A stretch of 19,496 bases of DNA from Candidatus Thorarchaeota archaeon. Its GTDB lineage: Archaea; Asgardarchaeota; Thorarchaeia; Thorarchaeales; Thorarchaeaceae. How positions within the stretch are numbered: position 1 is the first letter of the stretch; every line of letters starts with the position of its first letter. A model generated the notes under the pieces. It was not told the DNA's origin and made no database searches. It saw nothing but the letters and a program-made list of their open reading frames with translations. The stretch lies in the NCBI GenBank assembly GCA_016839345.1, contig JAEOUL010000129.1:1-19496 (forward strand), written 5' to 3'. Shown in pieces: positions 1-8,744 of this stretch. Made by a program: the position numbers and the translations under genes.

Positions 1-8
1 ATTGTTCA

Positions 9-569
9 ATGTATGAAGAACTCGCCCTCTTTGAATTATCAATCTGGCTTGGATTGTCTGCATGGATTGCCAATGCAGCTCCAGTACTTGGTGGAGGAGG
101 ACGACCAATTGATGCGGGGAGAGTTTTCCGTGATGGAAATCGCATTTTGGGCGATGGAAAATCAATACGGGGTTTCATTGTGGGTGTGCTTTTCGGAACA
201 TTGGTTGGTTTCGGACAAGCTATAGCTGCCCCATATTTACAACCCATACTGGCACAATTTGTAACAATCACTCCCGAGATGGAGTATGTCCTCTTTATTA
301 CCGTTCCAGCTGCATTTCTTCTATCTTTAGGCGCATTAATTGGAGATTTGGTTGGTTCCTTCATAAAGAGAAGAGTGAATGTCAAGAGCGGTGATCCTTC
401 GCCTTTTCTAGACCAACTCGGATTCATAATTATGGCTCTAATCTTTGCATTCCCGCTGATGAGGCCAAGTCCGGTATTTGTGATTATTTTAATTCTCACA
501 ACTCTAGGAATTCATTGGCTTAGTAATGCATTGGGCTATTTGCTTGGTCTGAAAGAAAATCCATGGTAG
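9..569 (+). CDS. carS: CDP-archaeol synthase
   Basis: Membrane CTP:2,3-di-O-geranylgeranylglycerol-1-phosphate cytidylyltransferase, which makes CDP-archaeol, the activated precursor of archaeal polar ether lipids. The 186 residues are mostly hydrophobic, with about five membrane spans. Family motifs are visible in order: an N-terminal NAAPVLGGGGRPID block (22-35), GDGKSIRG (48-55), GDLVGSFIKRR (112-122) and LDQLGF (134-139). The acidic and lysine residues of these loops are the expected nucleotide and metal site. Length fits the family (about 170-180 residues). The ATG at 9 is only eight bases from the window edge, so a start further upstream cannot be excluded, but the N-terminus aligns with where the family usually begins. 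The next gene on this strand starts about 130 bases later behind its own probable promoter. Identification is secure from the motifs. Confidence 0.93.
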   Translation: MYEELALFELSIWLGLSAWIANAAPVLGGGGRPIDAGRVFRDGNRILGDGKSIRGFIVGVLFGTLVGFGQAIAAPYLQPILAQFVTITPEMEYVLFITVPAAFLLSLGALIGDLVGSFIKRRVNVKSGDPSPFLDQLGFIIMALIFAFPLMRPSPVFVIILILTTLGIHWLSNALGYLLGLKENPW

Positions 570-630
570 CTGAAACCTAAGGAAAACCATAAAAGGTGAC
601 CAAAAAAACACTATTTCGAGCGATATCAAT

Positions 631-657
631 TCTATAGATTGACTATTGTCTATAGTC
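631..657. promoter_or_regulatory. A/T-rich dyad upstream of the CBS gene
   Basis: The 130-base gap after carS holds two copies of TCTATAG (631-637 and 649-655). It also holds a perfect inverted repeat, GACTAT-5 nt-ATAGTC, at 641-657. These lie 45-70 bases before the preferred start of the CBS-domain gene, where a TATA element and an operator would be expected. The motif is seen directly. Its role as a promoter or operator is inference. Confidence 0.3.
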
Positions 658-700
658 TTGTTATTGTCCGATGTTCTATATTACCGGAGTAGCCCTAACA

Positions 701-1558
701 ATGATGGTCAAGGACTGCATGCAATCAGATGTAGTTTACGTTTCAGTACCAGGAACCAGAGAAGATGTTCTTCAGATAATGGCTGATGAACAAGTCAATG
801 GCCTTCCTGTAGTGAAAAAAGGATCCAAGACGCTAGTAGGAATTGTCACTAGGACGGACCTTCTCAGAAAGGCGGACGAAAATCAATTGGCCATGCTGAT
901 GGTAAGGGATCCGGAAACCGTTTCACCTAGGACTGATATCAAGACTGCACTCAAGATTATGCTAGAGAAAAGATACAGAAGACTTCCTGTTGTTGAGAAG
1001 GATGAACTTGTTGGGCTGTTATCAGTACCGGATATTCTTGGAGCGACCCTAGAAAATGATGAGAAGTATGGGTCAATGGAGATATCAAAACTTGTTACAA
1101 GACGGGTGAATGCAGTCTGGGAGAAGACTCCACTTCCTCTATCATATATGATTATGGAGATGGCTAGGAAGAATGGGTTAGTCGTCCTTGGAGAAAGTGG
1201 AGATGTGACTGGTATGATTACAGTGAGTGACTACATCCGTCTCTCTGAAGTCACTGTTGAAGATAACATATCACAGACATTCAGCGGAACAGATAGTACT
1301 GTGGATTGGGGTTGGACATCAAAGGATTTTCTCGTTGTGACTAAGAAACTCCTTCGTTTGCCAAATACAGCTGTTGAAGACGTCATGACCAAGAATATAA
1401 TCAGCTTCAGTGAGATTACTACCGTCGCTGAGTGTGTGAGGACACTTCGAAATGAAGACATTGACCAAGCACCGGTGCTATCAGTCACTGGTAGTCTGAT
1501 TGGGATGATAGAAGACAGAGATCTATTGAAACTGGCTCTTGAATCTCAATCATCATAG
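701..1558 (+). CDS. Protein with four CBS domains
   Basis: Soluble protein made almost entirely of CBS (cystathionine-beta-synthase) domains, which form Bateman modules that bind adenine nucleotides or SAM and act as sensors. Counting from the ATG at 701 (285 residues), the four domains lie at about 2-56, 65-118, 126-180 and 227-280. Typical signatures are VKDCMQSDVV, VNGLPVV, LVGIVTRTDLL, RRLPVVEKDELVGLLS and VEDVMTKNIISF. The third unit is the most divergent, and a linker of about 45 residues separates it from the fourth. An in-frame ATG at 671 would add ten residues. The 701 or 704 start fits better because CBS proteins usually open with M-x-VKD-x-M and a GGAG lies at 685-688. No catalytic domain is attached, so the ligand and target are unknown. 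The end overlaps the convergent polymerase gene by 13 bases. Confidence 0.88.
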   Translation: MMVKDCMQSDVVYVSVPGTREDVLQIMADEQVNGLPVVKKGSKTLVGIVTRTDLLRKADENQLAMLMVRDPETVSPRTDIKTALKIMLEKRYRRLPVVEKDELVGLLSVPDILGATLENDEKYGSMEISKLVTRRVNAVWEKTPLPLSYMIMEMARKNGLVVLGESGDVTGMITVSDYIRLSEVTVEDNISQTFSGTDSTVDWGWTSKDFLVVTKKLLRLPNTAVEDVMTKNIISFSEITTVAECVRTLRNEDIDQAPVLSVTGSLIGMIEDRDLLKLALESQSS

Positions 1559-4500
1559 ATTTCAAAGAAATCACTCAGAGAGGTCTGTTCCGATACAAAC
1601 AGCGAATCAAGAGAACACGTGATAAGTCTAAGTCGCTCTTTCAGATATTGGTCTAAATCATAGTCTTCGATGATTTTCCTTGTGACATCAAGATATTTTG
1701 AGATGTTTTTCTGCCGAACCGTCAGGGAGAGTTTATTTCCACAGATACAGGAACCTGAGAGCGGGATTCTTCTGTAAACTCTTCTACACTTTTGACACTG
1801 TATCTTCTGGGTAGAAAATGCTCTAAGGTTTCCTCTAATGTCACGGAAGAAATGGGTTGATAGGACACGTTCAGCCACATCTTGAGCGTCCACAGCAGCT
1901 ATCAGTGTTGCCAAATTCAATTGTGCGGATAGTTTCTCTTCCATAGTTCCCAAGATTTTGTATCGAGTGTTTTTCGGACCAATGTCAAAGGATTTGGTAC
2001 CATGTGTGAATCCGAATCCCTCGTACTGTGCTGCTGTGTTTAGTCGGGATGCTATTATATCAACTAGATCTTCAACATCTTTTGGATGTCTTGCCTCTGC
2101 AACCATTTCGTAAAATTGTGCAGGGTATCGCTTGCAGACCTCCATATTATGACTCTCATCATCTACTTCAATAGGATTGAGAATAACTGATAGTACCAAA
2201 GGCGCATCCATGAGACCACCTCGACCAGCAGGAAGATAGTCCTTTGAGAAATTGAGAAGGGCATCGAGAACTAAAATTAGTGCATCTTCATCACCATCAC
2301 AGTTTCGTCGCTTCGCGGCATGCCAGTAAGGATGTGCATAACATACACTGGCGTTAGTAAAACCAATTATTCTCCCTATTATTCCTGCAGAAGTATGAGG
2401 TGCCAATCCAATGACAAGCTGACCAACCACGTCTTCTTGGACTGAGAAATTGTAGAAGCGTTCTAAGCCGTATATCTTTTCTAAACAGTCATCAACGAAT
2501 CTCCCCACTCTCATCAGGTACATCGCACAGTTCTCTGGAACAATTATGTCCTGAACCTTGAGTTCAACTACCTGATCTTCAGTGATTAATGGTTCTCCTT
2601 CATAATCTGTGATGTAACCCAATTCACGAAGGCGGCTTACTGGTACTCCAATCTCCTCTGGTGTGAAATGTGTTAAAGGTGCATCAGTGGCATCAAAACG
2701 TGCTGTTCCATCACGATAGCAATAAACATCATGTTTTGCTCGAAGGATTCCTTTTCCAAGATATTCTGGAATTTTATAGTCACTAGTAAGACCCAGAACA
2801 CCCCGAACACCATGAGCTTCAAATTCTTTCACTTCTGTTTTGACTCGGTTAATCAAATCAGCAATATCGACATTCACATTCTTTGTCACACGTATCTTAT
2901 TCATATCATGACTATATTGACACATTCCTGTGTTAGGATTCACTGGTCGACCACATTCGTCTTGAGAGCACCATGGCTGCAATTCTGTATGTGTACCACA
3001 ATCGGGACATCTTGATTCAAATCGACTTTTTTCGCAACTTGGACAGTATCGAGCGACTAATTCAATTTCGACTCCATTTGTTTCAGGGATTTCAAAACCT
3101 GCTAGTTCCTCTTCGAATTGATCAAGCGTCGAAATATGCTCAATGCTCTTAGCAACCTCTTCTAACCTTCGTTCAGTTCCTTTTGTACGGCCTACGGGGA
3201 ATAAGACTTGGACAGGCGGTTTCATCTTACGTTCTTCTGCTTTCTCAGGTCTACCCATCCTTGCACCGATAGAGAAGCCAACTTTGTCCTTCAATTGTAC
3301 TGTAGAAACAGAGTTCAGTAACTCAAGTACTGTAGTTCCTTTTGGTTTTGAGTCCCTCTTCCCAAGTTGTGCAAGTACTACAACTGATTCATCACTTAGA
3401 TGGATTTTCTTTTTGTCAGATGAGAGTTTATGTGGAATGCCCGCAGTTTCAAGTAATTTCTTGTTCTGCAAATTGAAAGGAAGAATCAGTTCGGAGTCGT
3501 TTTTGATACTATGTTCCGCCAAAATCCACTCTCTCAAAGATAGAGCTTCTTCAGGTGATAGTGCACCCCACCGATAGAGATGAAAAGGATGTAAGGGTAT
3601 CTTGAGTTTCTTTGAAAGATGCACAGCCTGAACAGCATTTGGAATTTGGGTGAGTGGTGATTCAGCCATCATATTAACATCTTCAGGGGTCATCCCAGAT
3701 CCTTTGAGACGTTTGGTCAGCTCTGTTATAGAGTGCTTTGACATCGCGCGGTCAAGATCATGAGACCACCATTCCTCACAATATCCAGAAGGTACGAGTG
3801 GATGATTATTTTCTATGAACTCGCCAAGAGCTACAAGTACATCCCCCAAGTATAGAATCCGTTCGATTTTGCCTTCAAGCATTCGAGCTTCATTAGAATT
3901 CTTGACACGTATGACAGAGCCATCCTTCAGTAGAACAACTGGTCCTTCAATTGTATCAACTGGAGCAACAATCGAACCTTTTCCTGGACGTTCGGTGCGA
4001 ATATGAGTTCCTGTCGCTAGAAACTCTTCAACTACAAACATTGTAGCAGGATGAACTCCCACACCAGCAAGTCCTGTGTTACGTGATCTTCCATACCGTA
4101 GTCTAAATCCACCAATACGGGACGGATGAGAGAATACAGGTCTCCCTCCGATTACATCAGCAAGGTAATCGTACTTTGGTTCTAGCTTTTTGTCAGCCGT
4201 GATTTCCTCCTCGGATCTGGTGGCTTTGGACATTCTTGTGGCTAGCTCATCCAACCATTCCCATCCAGGTATTTTTGCACTACTCACAATCTTAGCAAGT
4301 TTGGCGGCTCTTCCCACAACACCATCATTGAGGACTAGGACCGCTCCGCCTCGTACTCGATTGGTTTCAATTCGCAAAAGGTCACGACTACCAGAAACCT
4401 CGAATTCCTCTGTCGGTTCTCCAGTTAGCATGATTGGTAATTTTGATGCTGCAAATCTTACAAATTCGGGATGAACTGGATACTGAAGATGGACCATTCG

Positions 4501-5097
4501 TGCATACAACTCCACCTCTTCTAGAGCACGTTCAGTTTCCTCATCTGTTGATTTGAATGCTGGCAGACCTAAGACTTGGCGTACATAATCAGCGACTAGG
4601 ACTGTCATTGCGGCCTCTGTTCCACCTGCTGCACGAATCGGTCCTGCAAGGTATATAGCTAGGTATTCATCATCGCCAGAACCTCTAATGAGAACTTTTG
4701 AAATTCCCTCCAGAGGCGCAGCAGTAATACTCTCTGTGAGAATGGATAATGCAACTCTCACAGCTTTGTCTGCAGCCTTTTCACGATCCTTAATTCCACC
4801 AAGAGTGCCTTCAGCAATCTCTTTTGCAACTGCAAAAGCAACTTCTTCTCGCGATTTTTTATCTTCCTGTAACTCTCGAATACGTTTTGCTACTCCTATG
4901 GGTCCTTCAAGTGTAGCTTCGACACGTGCGGCAACATCATGGGCTGGTGGAACCTCAACCCTTGTAGTTGGATCAAACCCTTTTTCACGGGCTCTATCAG
5001 CAATTTCATAGATTCTTTTTACTTCTTCACTAAGTGAATCGAAGTATTTTCGATAAAAGATGCTATGTTCTGGGAGCTTGAGTTCTGGTTCAGTCAC
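1546..5097 (-). CDS. polC: DNA polymerase D large (catalytic) subunit DP2
   Basis: Catalytic subunit of the archaeal replicative D-family DNA polymerase, which works with the small exonuclease subunit DP1 (not in this window). The 1183 residues match the family length without an intein. The N-terminal region opens with the characteristic YRKYFDSL segment. A zinc-binding block carries Cys685, 688, 697, 700, 710, 715 and 726. The catalytic motif NCDGDEDA places Asp934 and Asp936 in the two-barrel active site. A second zinc site, CQKC...CIC, uses Cys1101, 1104, 1117 and 1119. The extreme C-terminus has a textbook PCNA-interacting box, QTSLSDFF (1171-1178). Inteins commonly interrupt the NCDGDEDA site in other archaea, but here it is uninterrupted. 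The start is GTG, with a TATA-like element about 50 bases upstream. It diverges from the RPA gene, consistent with a replication cluster. Confidence 0.98.
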   Translation of the reverse strand: MTEPELKLPEHSIFYRKYFDSLSEEVKRIYEIADRAREKGFDPTTRVEVPPAHDVAARVEATLEGPIGVAKRIRELQEDKKSREEVAFAVAKEIAEGTLGGIKDREKAADKAVRVALSILTESITAAPLEGISKVLIRGSGDDEYLAIYLAGPIRAAGGTEAAMTVLVADYVRQVLGLPAFKSTDEETERALEEVELYARMVHLQYPVHPEFVRFAASKLPIMLTGEPTEEFEVSGSRDLLRIETNRVRGGAVLVLNDGVVGRAAKLAKIVSSAKIPGWEWLDELATRMSKATRSEEEITADKKLEPKYDYLADVIGGRPVFSHPSRIGGFRLRYGRSRNTGLAGVGVHPATMFVVEEFLATGTHIRTERPGKGSIVAPVDTIEGPVVLLKDGSVIRVKNSNEARMLEGKIERILYLGDVLVALGEFIENNHPLVPSGYCEEWWSHDLDRAMSKHSITELTKRLKGSGMTPEDVNMMAESPLTQIPNAVQAVHLSKKLKIPLHPFHLYRWGALSPEEALSLREWILAEHSIKNDSELILPFNLQNKKLLETAGIPHKLSSDKKKIHLSDESVVVLAQLGKRDSKPKGTTVLELLNSVSTVQLKDKVGFSIGARMGRPEKAEERKMKPPVQVLFPVGRTKGTERRLEEVAKSIEHISTLDQFEEELAGFEIPETNGVEIELVARYCPSCEKSRFESRCPDCGTHTELQPWCSQDECGRPVNPNTGMCQYSHDMNKIRVTKNVNVDIADLINRVKTEVKEFEAHGVRGVLGLTSDYKIPEYLGKGILRAKHDVYCYRDGTARFDATDAPLTHFTPEEIGVPVSRLRELGYITDYEGEPLITEDQVVELKVQDIIVPENCAMYLMRVGRFVDDCLEKIYGLERFYNFSVQEDVVGQLVIGLAPHTSAGIIGRIIGFTNASVCYAHPYWHAAKRRNCDGDEDALILVLDALLNFSKDYLPAGRGGLMDAPLVLSVILNPIEVDDESHNMEVCKRYPAQFYEMVAEARHPKDVEDLVDIIASRLNTAAQYEGFGFTHGTKSFDIGPKNTRYKILGTMEEKLSAQLNLATLIAAVDAQDVAERVLSTHFFRDIRGNLRAFSTQKIQCQKCRRVYRRIPLSGSCICGNKLSLTVRQKNISKYLDVTRKIIEDYDLDQYLKERLRLITCSLDSLFVSEQTSLSDFFEIYDD

Positions 5098-5142
5098 AAC
5101 TAATCATCTTGTATCTATCTCAGTGGTTTATTCTGTGTTTCG

Positions 5143-5150
5143 CTTTATAC
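5143..5150 (-). promoter_or_regulatory. TATA-like box for polC
   Basis: Read on the minus strand this is GTATAAAG, a good match to the archaeal TATA box. It lies about 46 bases before the GTG start of polC and would give a short 5' leader of about 20 bases. It is assigned by sequence and position only. Confidence 0.5.
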
Positions 5151-5190
5151 ACCCTAAAAGTTCTCCAAGCTCGGACCGATTGAGATATTA

Positions 5191-5239
5191 CTTTAAAGCA
5201 GCTGAGCCAGATTATTGATTAGCCCATGTCACCACATGG
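5191..5239 (+). promoter_or_regulatory. TATA-like box and leader hairpin for RPA
   Basis: CTTTAAAG at 5191-5198 is a TATA-like element 61 bases before the RPA start codon. About 25 bases downstream, at the predicted start of transcription, lies a perfect inverted repeat, CCATGT-CACC-ACATGG (5224-5239). It could form a short hairpin at the 5' end of the message or serve as an operator. A strong GGAAGGTGA ribosome site follows at 5245-5253. The sequence motifs are seen. The functions are inferred. Confidence 0.4.
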
Positions 5240-5258
5240 TTAGCGGAAGGTGACCTTA

Positions 5259-7145
5259 ATGCTAACTCTTGAGGAAACAATTGAACTGATTCTGAAGCAT
5301 AGATCCGATTACGAACGTAAAGACATTTTGAAAATGATTGAGGAGAAGCGCCAAGAGCTCGGACCAGAAATAATCAATGATGAGTCTGCAGCAATGATTG
5401 TGGCGCGAGAATTGAAAATAGATCTCCATCAAATGGCCCCTACAGCGCGTCAGAAGATAGAAGACATAGAGGAAACTAGTAGAAACATTGCACTCACTGT
5501 GAAAGTTGAGGGTATTGGAGCAGTTCGTACATTTTCTCGTAGGGATGGAGGCGGCGAAGGAAAAGTAGCAAGCTTGAGAGTTTACGATGATACTGGCAGT
5601 ATCAGAGTTGTTCTTTGGGATGAATTGACAAAAACTGTGTCTGAGGACCTCATCTCGGTTGATGATATTATTCAACTACGTGGTGCGTATGCGAGAAAAG
5701 GGCTTGGAGATGCTATAGAGTTGAGTCTTGGTCGAATGGGACATATTAGACCGCTTGAAAAATATGAGATTGAAGAACTCGGGATTGATTTTGGTGCTTT
5801 TCGTTCTCAAGACTTGAAGATTACAGATCTGAAAGAAGGTCTTTTCGATATCACTGTGAAGGTGAAGATTCAGAATGTGTTCAATCTGTCTACTTTCACA
5901 CGACAAAGGGATCAATCAGAAGGCAAGGTATTGAGTATTATTGCAGCAGATGAAACTGGATCGACTAGACTCGTCTTTTGGGATGACCAAGCATTAGAGA
6001 TGGAAAATGCGGAAGCAGGGGAAATTATCAGGGTTCAGAGAGCAAGTACAAGACTGAATCGTGATGGGACTGGTATCGAAGTCCATGTCGGAAGGTCAGC
6101 AATAATTGAGAGAGAACTCAAAGATAAGATTGAAGCAGTTGAAGCAACAACATCCAAGAGTAAGTCAGAACCACTAGGACTGAAGAGCATTGCAGATTTG
6201 ACAGTTGGAATGTGGGATGTGGATATCGAGGGGAAAGTTGTTAACGTATATGATGAGAGAACTTTCACGAATAAGGATGGAGGAGAAGGACGTGTGCGGA
6301 ACATCATTCTGGCTGATGAATCTAGCAAAATCCGCGTTACATTTTGGAATGATGATGTTGAACAGATTAAGGATGTCAAAGAGGATGACATTATCAAAAT
6401 TCTTCATGGTTATGTGAAAGAAGGTTTCAGAGGCGGTGTTGAATTCCAAGTAGGTCGGAAGGCTGAGATAGAAATCAACCCCAAAGGCTCAAAACTCAAG
6501 AAACTTGATGTATCACAGGTTTCTCCACAAAACTTGACGAGAGCATCAAGAGTTCTCATTGGAGATATTAATGATAGTTCTGAGAATTCGAATGTTGAAG
6601 TTTGTGGTATAATTATGAAGCTGGGTCAAACATATCTTGCATGTCCAAATTGTAGTAGAAGACTGGAAGAAGTCGGTGATGAGTACACTTGTACAACCTG
6701 TGGTAAGATTGACAAACCAGTTCCAAGAATGCGGAGCCCAATATACCAAGCATGTCCGAGTTGTAACAAGAAACTGGATCAGGCGGATGATGGTTTCACC
6801 TGTAAGTCCTGTGGCAAGATTGAGAAACCAGAACCAAGAATGATGTACAAAATAACTTTGGATGATGGATCCGGGTCAATGAAAATTACACTATTTGGCA
6901 AAGTAGCGGAGGAATTACTCCAGATGACGTCGGAGGAAGCTGATAAACTAATCAAGGAAACTGGAAAATGGGATCAGCCATTGATTCAGAATGAGGAAAA
7001 GGTAGCTGGTAGATTAGTTTCAGTGTATGGTCGTGTGAAGAAGTTTCGAGATTCACTCGACATCTCTGCAAATGGTTTTGAGTTTGCAGACCCACTGAAA
7101 GAATCCAAACGGTCAATAGAAGAGCTACAAAAAGAGTTTGTCTGA
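5259..7145 (+). CDS. Replication protein A-like ssDNA-binding protein with duplicated zinc ribbon
   Basis: Single-stranded DNA-binding protein of the archaeal RPA41/RPA70 type, used in replication, recombination and repair. From the ATG at 5259 (628 residues) it has an N-terminal helical domain (about 1-60) with a DILKMIEEKRQE segment. Three related OB folds follow, at about 75-165, 195-285 and 320-410. Each has a basic F[ST]RxxGGEGKV-type strand followed by a D-x-T/S-x-x-x-R-V-x-F/L-W-D strand. A C-terminal OB fold (about 440-610) carries two tandem CxxC-x12-CxxC zinc ribbons, with Cys462/465/478/481 and Cys499/502/515/518. A single ribbon is usual in this family, so the duplication is notable. 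The GTG at 5250 is in frame but overlaps the GGTGA ribosome site (5249-5253), so the ATG five bases after that site is preferred. It diverges from polC. Confidence 0.93.
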   Translation: MLTLEETIELILKHRSDYERKDILKMIEEKRQELGPEIINDESAAMIVARELKIDLHQMAPTARQKIEDIEETSRNIALTVKVEGIGAVRTFSRRDGGGEGKVASLRVYDDTGSIRVVLWDELTKTVSEDLISVDDIIQLRGAYARKGLGDAIELSLGRMGHIRPLEKYEIEELGIDFGAFRSQDLKITDLKEGLFDITVKVKIQNVFNLSTFTRQRDQSEGKVLSIIAADETGSTRLVFWDDQALEMENAEAGEIIRVQRASTRLNRDGTGIEVHVGRSAIIERELKDKIEAVEATTSKSKSEPLGLKSIADLTVGMWDVDIEGKVVNVYDERTFTNKDGGEGRVRNIILADESSKIRVTFWNDDVEQIKDVKEDDIIKILHGYVKEGFRGGVEFQVGRKAEIEINPKGSKLKKLDVSQVSPQNLTRASRVLIGDINDSSENSNVEVCGIIMKLGQTYLACPNCSRRLEEVGDEYTCTTCGKIDKPVPRMRSPIYQACPSCNKKLDQADDGFTCKSCGKIEKPEPRMMYKITLDDGSGSMKITLFGKVAEELLQMTSEEADKLIKETGKWDQPLIQNEEKVAGRLVSVYGRVKKFRDSLDISANGFEFADPLKESKRSIEELQKEFV

Positions 7146-7210
7146 CAATCTGAAAACTTCAATTATATTATTCATGTTTATAATCCAAAGTGGTTGATAT
7201 AGGGAGTGAA

Positions 7211-7489
7211 ATGAGCCCTACACGTATGGCAATTGCAGAACAAAACTACCTCAGAGGTGTTCTTAAAGCGTTTTTAGAAGGAAAAAAGAATAGTAACTAT
7301 GTTGTGGGTTGCTTCAGAAACGTTCCCATTATGATTTTTGATGAAATTGCTAAGGATTTGGCGGATTATTCTCATCTTCTTCGGTTCGGAGAGCTTTACA
7401 AGATAAGAAAGAAGCTCTTACTGAACTTGAAAGAGAGTCATGAAAAAACACGCTGGAGTCCATGGGCAATTGGAAAGTATCAAGCGTAA
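7211..7489 (+). CDS. Small uncharacterised basic protein
   Basis: Unrecognised protein of 92 residues, or 99 if the in-frame GTG at 7190 is used. It is predicted to be mostly helical and basic, with one Cys and no membrane span or signal peptide. Conserved-looking features include GCFRNVPIMIF and a following DLADYSHLLRFGELYKIRKK helix rich in charged residues, ending in an aromatic WSPWAIGKY tail. A GGGAG ribosome site at 7202-7206 favours the ATG at 7211. TATA-like stretches lie at 7163-7170 and 7175-7182, in the 65-base gap after RPA, so it may have its own promoter. It ends nine bases before the convergent desulfurase gene. Its position just after RPA makes a replication or repair link possible, but nothing in the sequence proves it. 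Confidence 0.7.
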   Translation: MSPTRMAIAEQNYLRGVLKAFLEGKKNSNYVVGCFRNVPIMIFDEIAKDLADYSHLLRFGELYKIRKKLLLNLKESHEKTRWSPWAIGKYQA

Positions 7490-7497
7490 ATCATGGT

Positions 7498-8739
7498 TTA
7501 CGAGCTTGCTTCAATGAGGGATGTCATTCCTTTGAGGAAAATATCTACATCTGAACGATTGTTGTAAAGGTAGAAGCTTGCACGTGCTGTTCCTCTCATC
7601 GGGTCTATCCCCATCTGGTAGTGGAATGGTCCTACACAATGCCATCCAGATCGTACCATTACATTGAACTCATCATTCAGGAAAGTGGCAACATCGTGAG
7701 CAGATGTAACAGTGTCAACGTTGAATGTTACCAACCCTGTTTTGATTGAAATATCGTCTGTTCCCAGAATGTGAACGTGTTCCATTTCACTGAGTTGTTT
7801 CAGTGCAATTTCAAGGAGGGACCGTTCGTATTTCTCAATTTCACGCATTCCAATTGATTTTAGATACTCAGCAGCGGCACCGGCGCCTATAGCCCCAGCA
7901 TAGTTCTGTAGACCAGCTTCGAATTTCTCTGGAGGCGGCAGATATTCGGGGATTATCTTGCCATTCTCAAAACGTACATCACTTACAGTATCCCCACCAT
8001 AATGGAACATGTTCATAGATTCTAGATGTTCCAACTTTCCATAAAGAACTCCCATTCCAGTGGGTCCACACATCTTATGGATTGAGATGGCTGAGAAATC
8101 TACATCAAGATCTTGAACATCTAATGGATGATGAGGTGCGTACTGGGCATCATCACTCATTACAAGAGCACCTCGGTCATGGGCGAGTTCTACGATTTCT
8201 TTCATTGGCGCAACTGTACCTGTAACATTAGACGAATGAACGACTGAAACCATGCTGGTTTTATTGTCGACTGCCTTCTTCCAGTCTTCAATGTCAAAGG
8301 TTCCATCGGTTTGAGCTTTGACTATCTCAATGTTCAATCCATCTCTCTTAGCTCTCTCTACAAATGGTAGTGATCCACTGTGATGTTCAAGAGAAGTTGT
8401 AATAATTTTGGAACCCTTTGGCAATCTGACTGAACTGGCTACAATATTCAACGATTCTGTTGCATTTCGAGTCCAGATGCATTCTTCCTCTCTAGCTGCA
8501 TTGAGAAATCTAGCGAGTTTTCCCCGAGCTGCAGAATATGCGTTTGAAGCCTCTTCTCCAAATTTGTGAATACTTCTGCCTCCACATGCAGGATACATCT
8601 CATAATACTCGTTCATGGCGTCAATTACCTTTCGAGGTTTGAGAGCCATACATGCACTGTCTAGGTATACAACTGGATGACCGTTTATTTTGCGTTCAAG
8701 TGCGGGAAAATCGTGTCTAATCTTAGTCCAGTCAACCAT
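7498..8739 (-). CDS. sufS: Cysteine desulfurase, SufS-like
   Basis: PLP-dependent class V aminotransferase-fold enzyme that removes sulfur from cysteine, giving alanine and an enzyme-bound persulfide for Fe-S cluster or thio-cofactor assembly. Counting from the ATG at 8739 it has 413 residues, matching SufS/CsdA length. Visible signatures are the N-terminal YLDSACMALKP segment, TRNATESLN for cofactor phosphate binding, the SLEHHSGSLPF histidine block, SDDAQYAPHHPLD with the cofactor aspartate, and SIHKMCGPTG with the Schiff-base Lys222. The catalytic Cys368 is in RSGWHCVGPF. An in-frame GTG at 8766 would overlap the upstream gene by 22 bases. The ATG lies five bases after the upstream stop and behind a GGGATTGAT-like ribosome site, so it is preferred. 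No scaffold protein (SufB or SufU) is nearby, so the exact acceptor is unknown. Confidence 0.94.
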   Translation of the reverse strand: MVDWTKIRHDFPALERKINGHPVVYLDSACMALKPRKVIDAMNEYYEMYPACGGRSIHKFGEEASNAYSAARGKLARFLNAAREEECIWTRNATESLNIVASSVRLPKGSKIITTSLEHHSGSLPFVERAKRDGLNIEIVKAQTDGTFDIEDWKKAVDNKTSMVSVVHSSNVTGTVAPMKEIVELAHDRGALVMSDDAQYAPHHPLDVQDLDVDFSAISIHKMCGPTGMGVLYGKLEHLESMNMFHYGGDTVSDVRFENGKIIPEYLPPPEKFEAGLQNYAGAIGAGAAAEYLKSIGMREIEKYERSLLEIALKQLSEMEHVHILGTDDISIKTGLVTFNVDTVTSAHDVATFLNDEFNVMVRSGWHCVGPFHYQMGIDPMRGTARASFYLYNNRSDVDIFLKGMTSLIEASS

Positions 8740-8744
8740 GCTTA

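Noticed and set aside
1546..1558. Convergent overlap of the CBS and polymerase genes as a regulatory antisense pair
   Set aside because: A 13-base tail overlap (like the 17 bases between engB and the surface protein gene) is ordinary in compact archaeal genomes and needs no special explanation.
2270..2330. Intein in the DP2 catalytic motif, common at this site in archaea
   Set aside because: The NCDGDEDA region reads straight through into conserved polymerase sequence with no insertion.
3143..3577. Open frame of 144 codons on the plus strand
   Set aside because: It is antisense to the DNA polymerase D large subunit and shows no recognisable motif or ribosome site.
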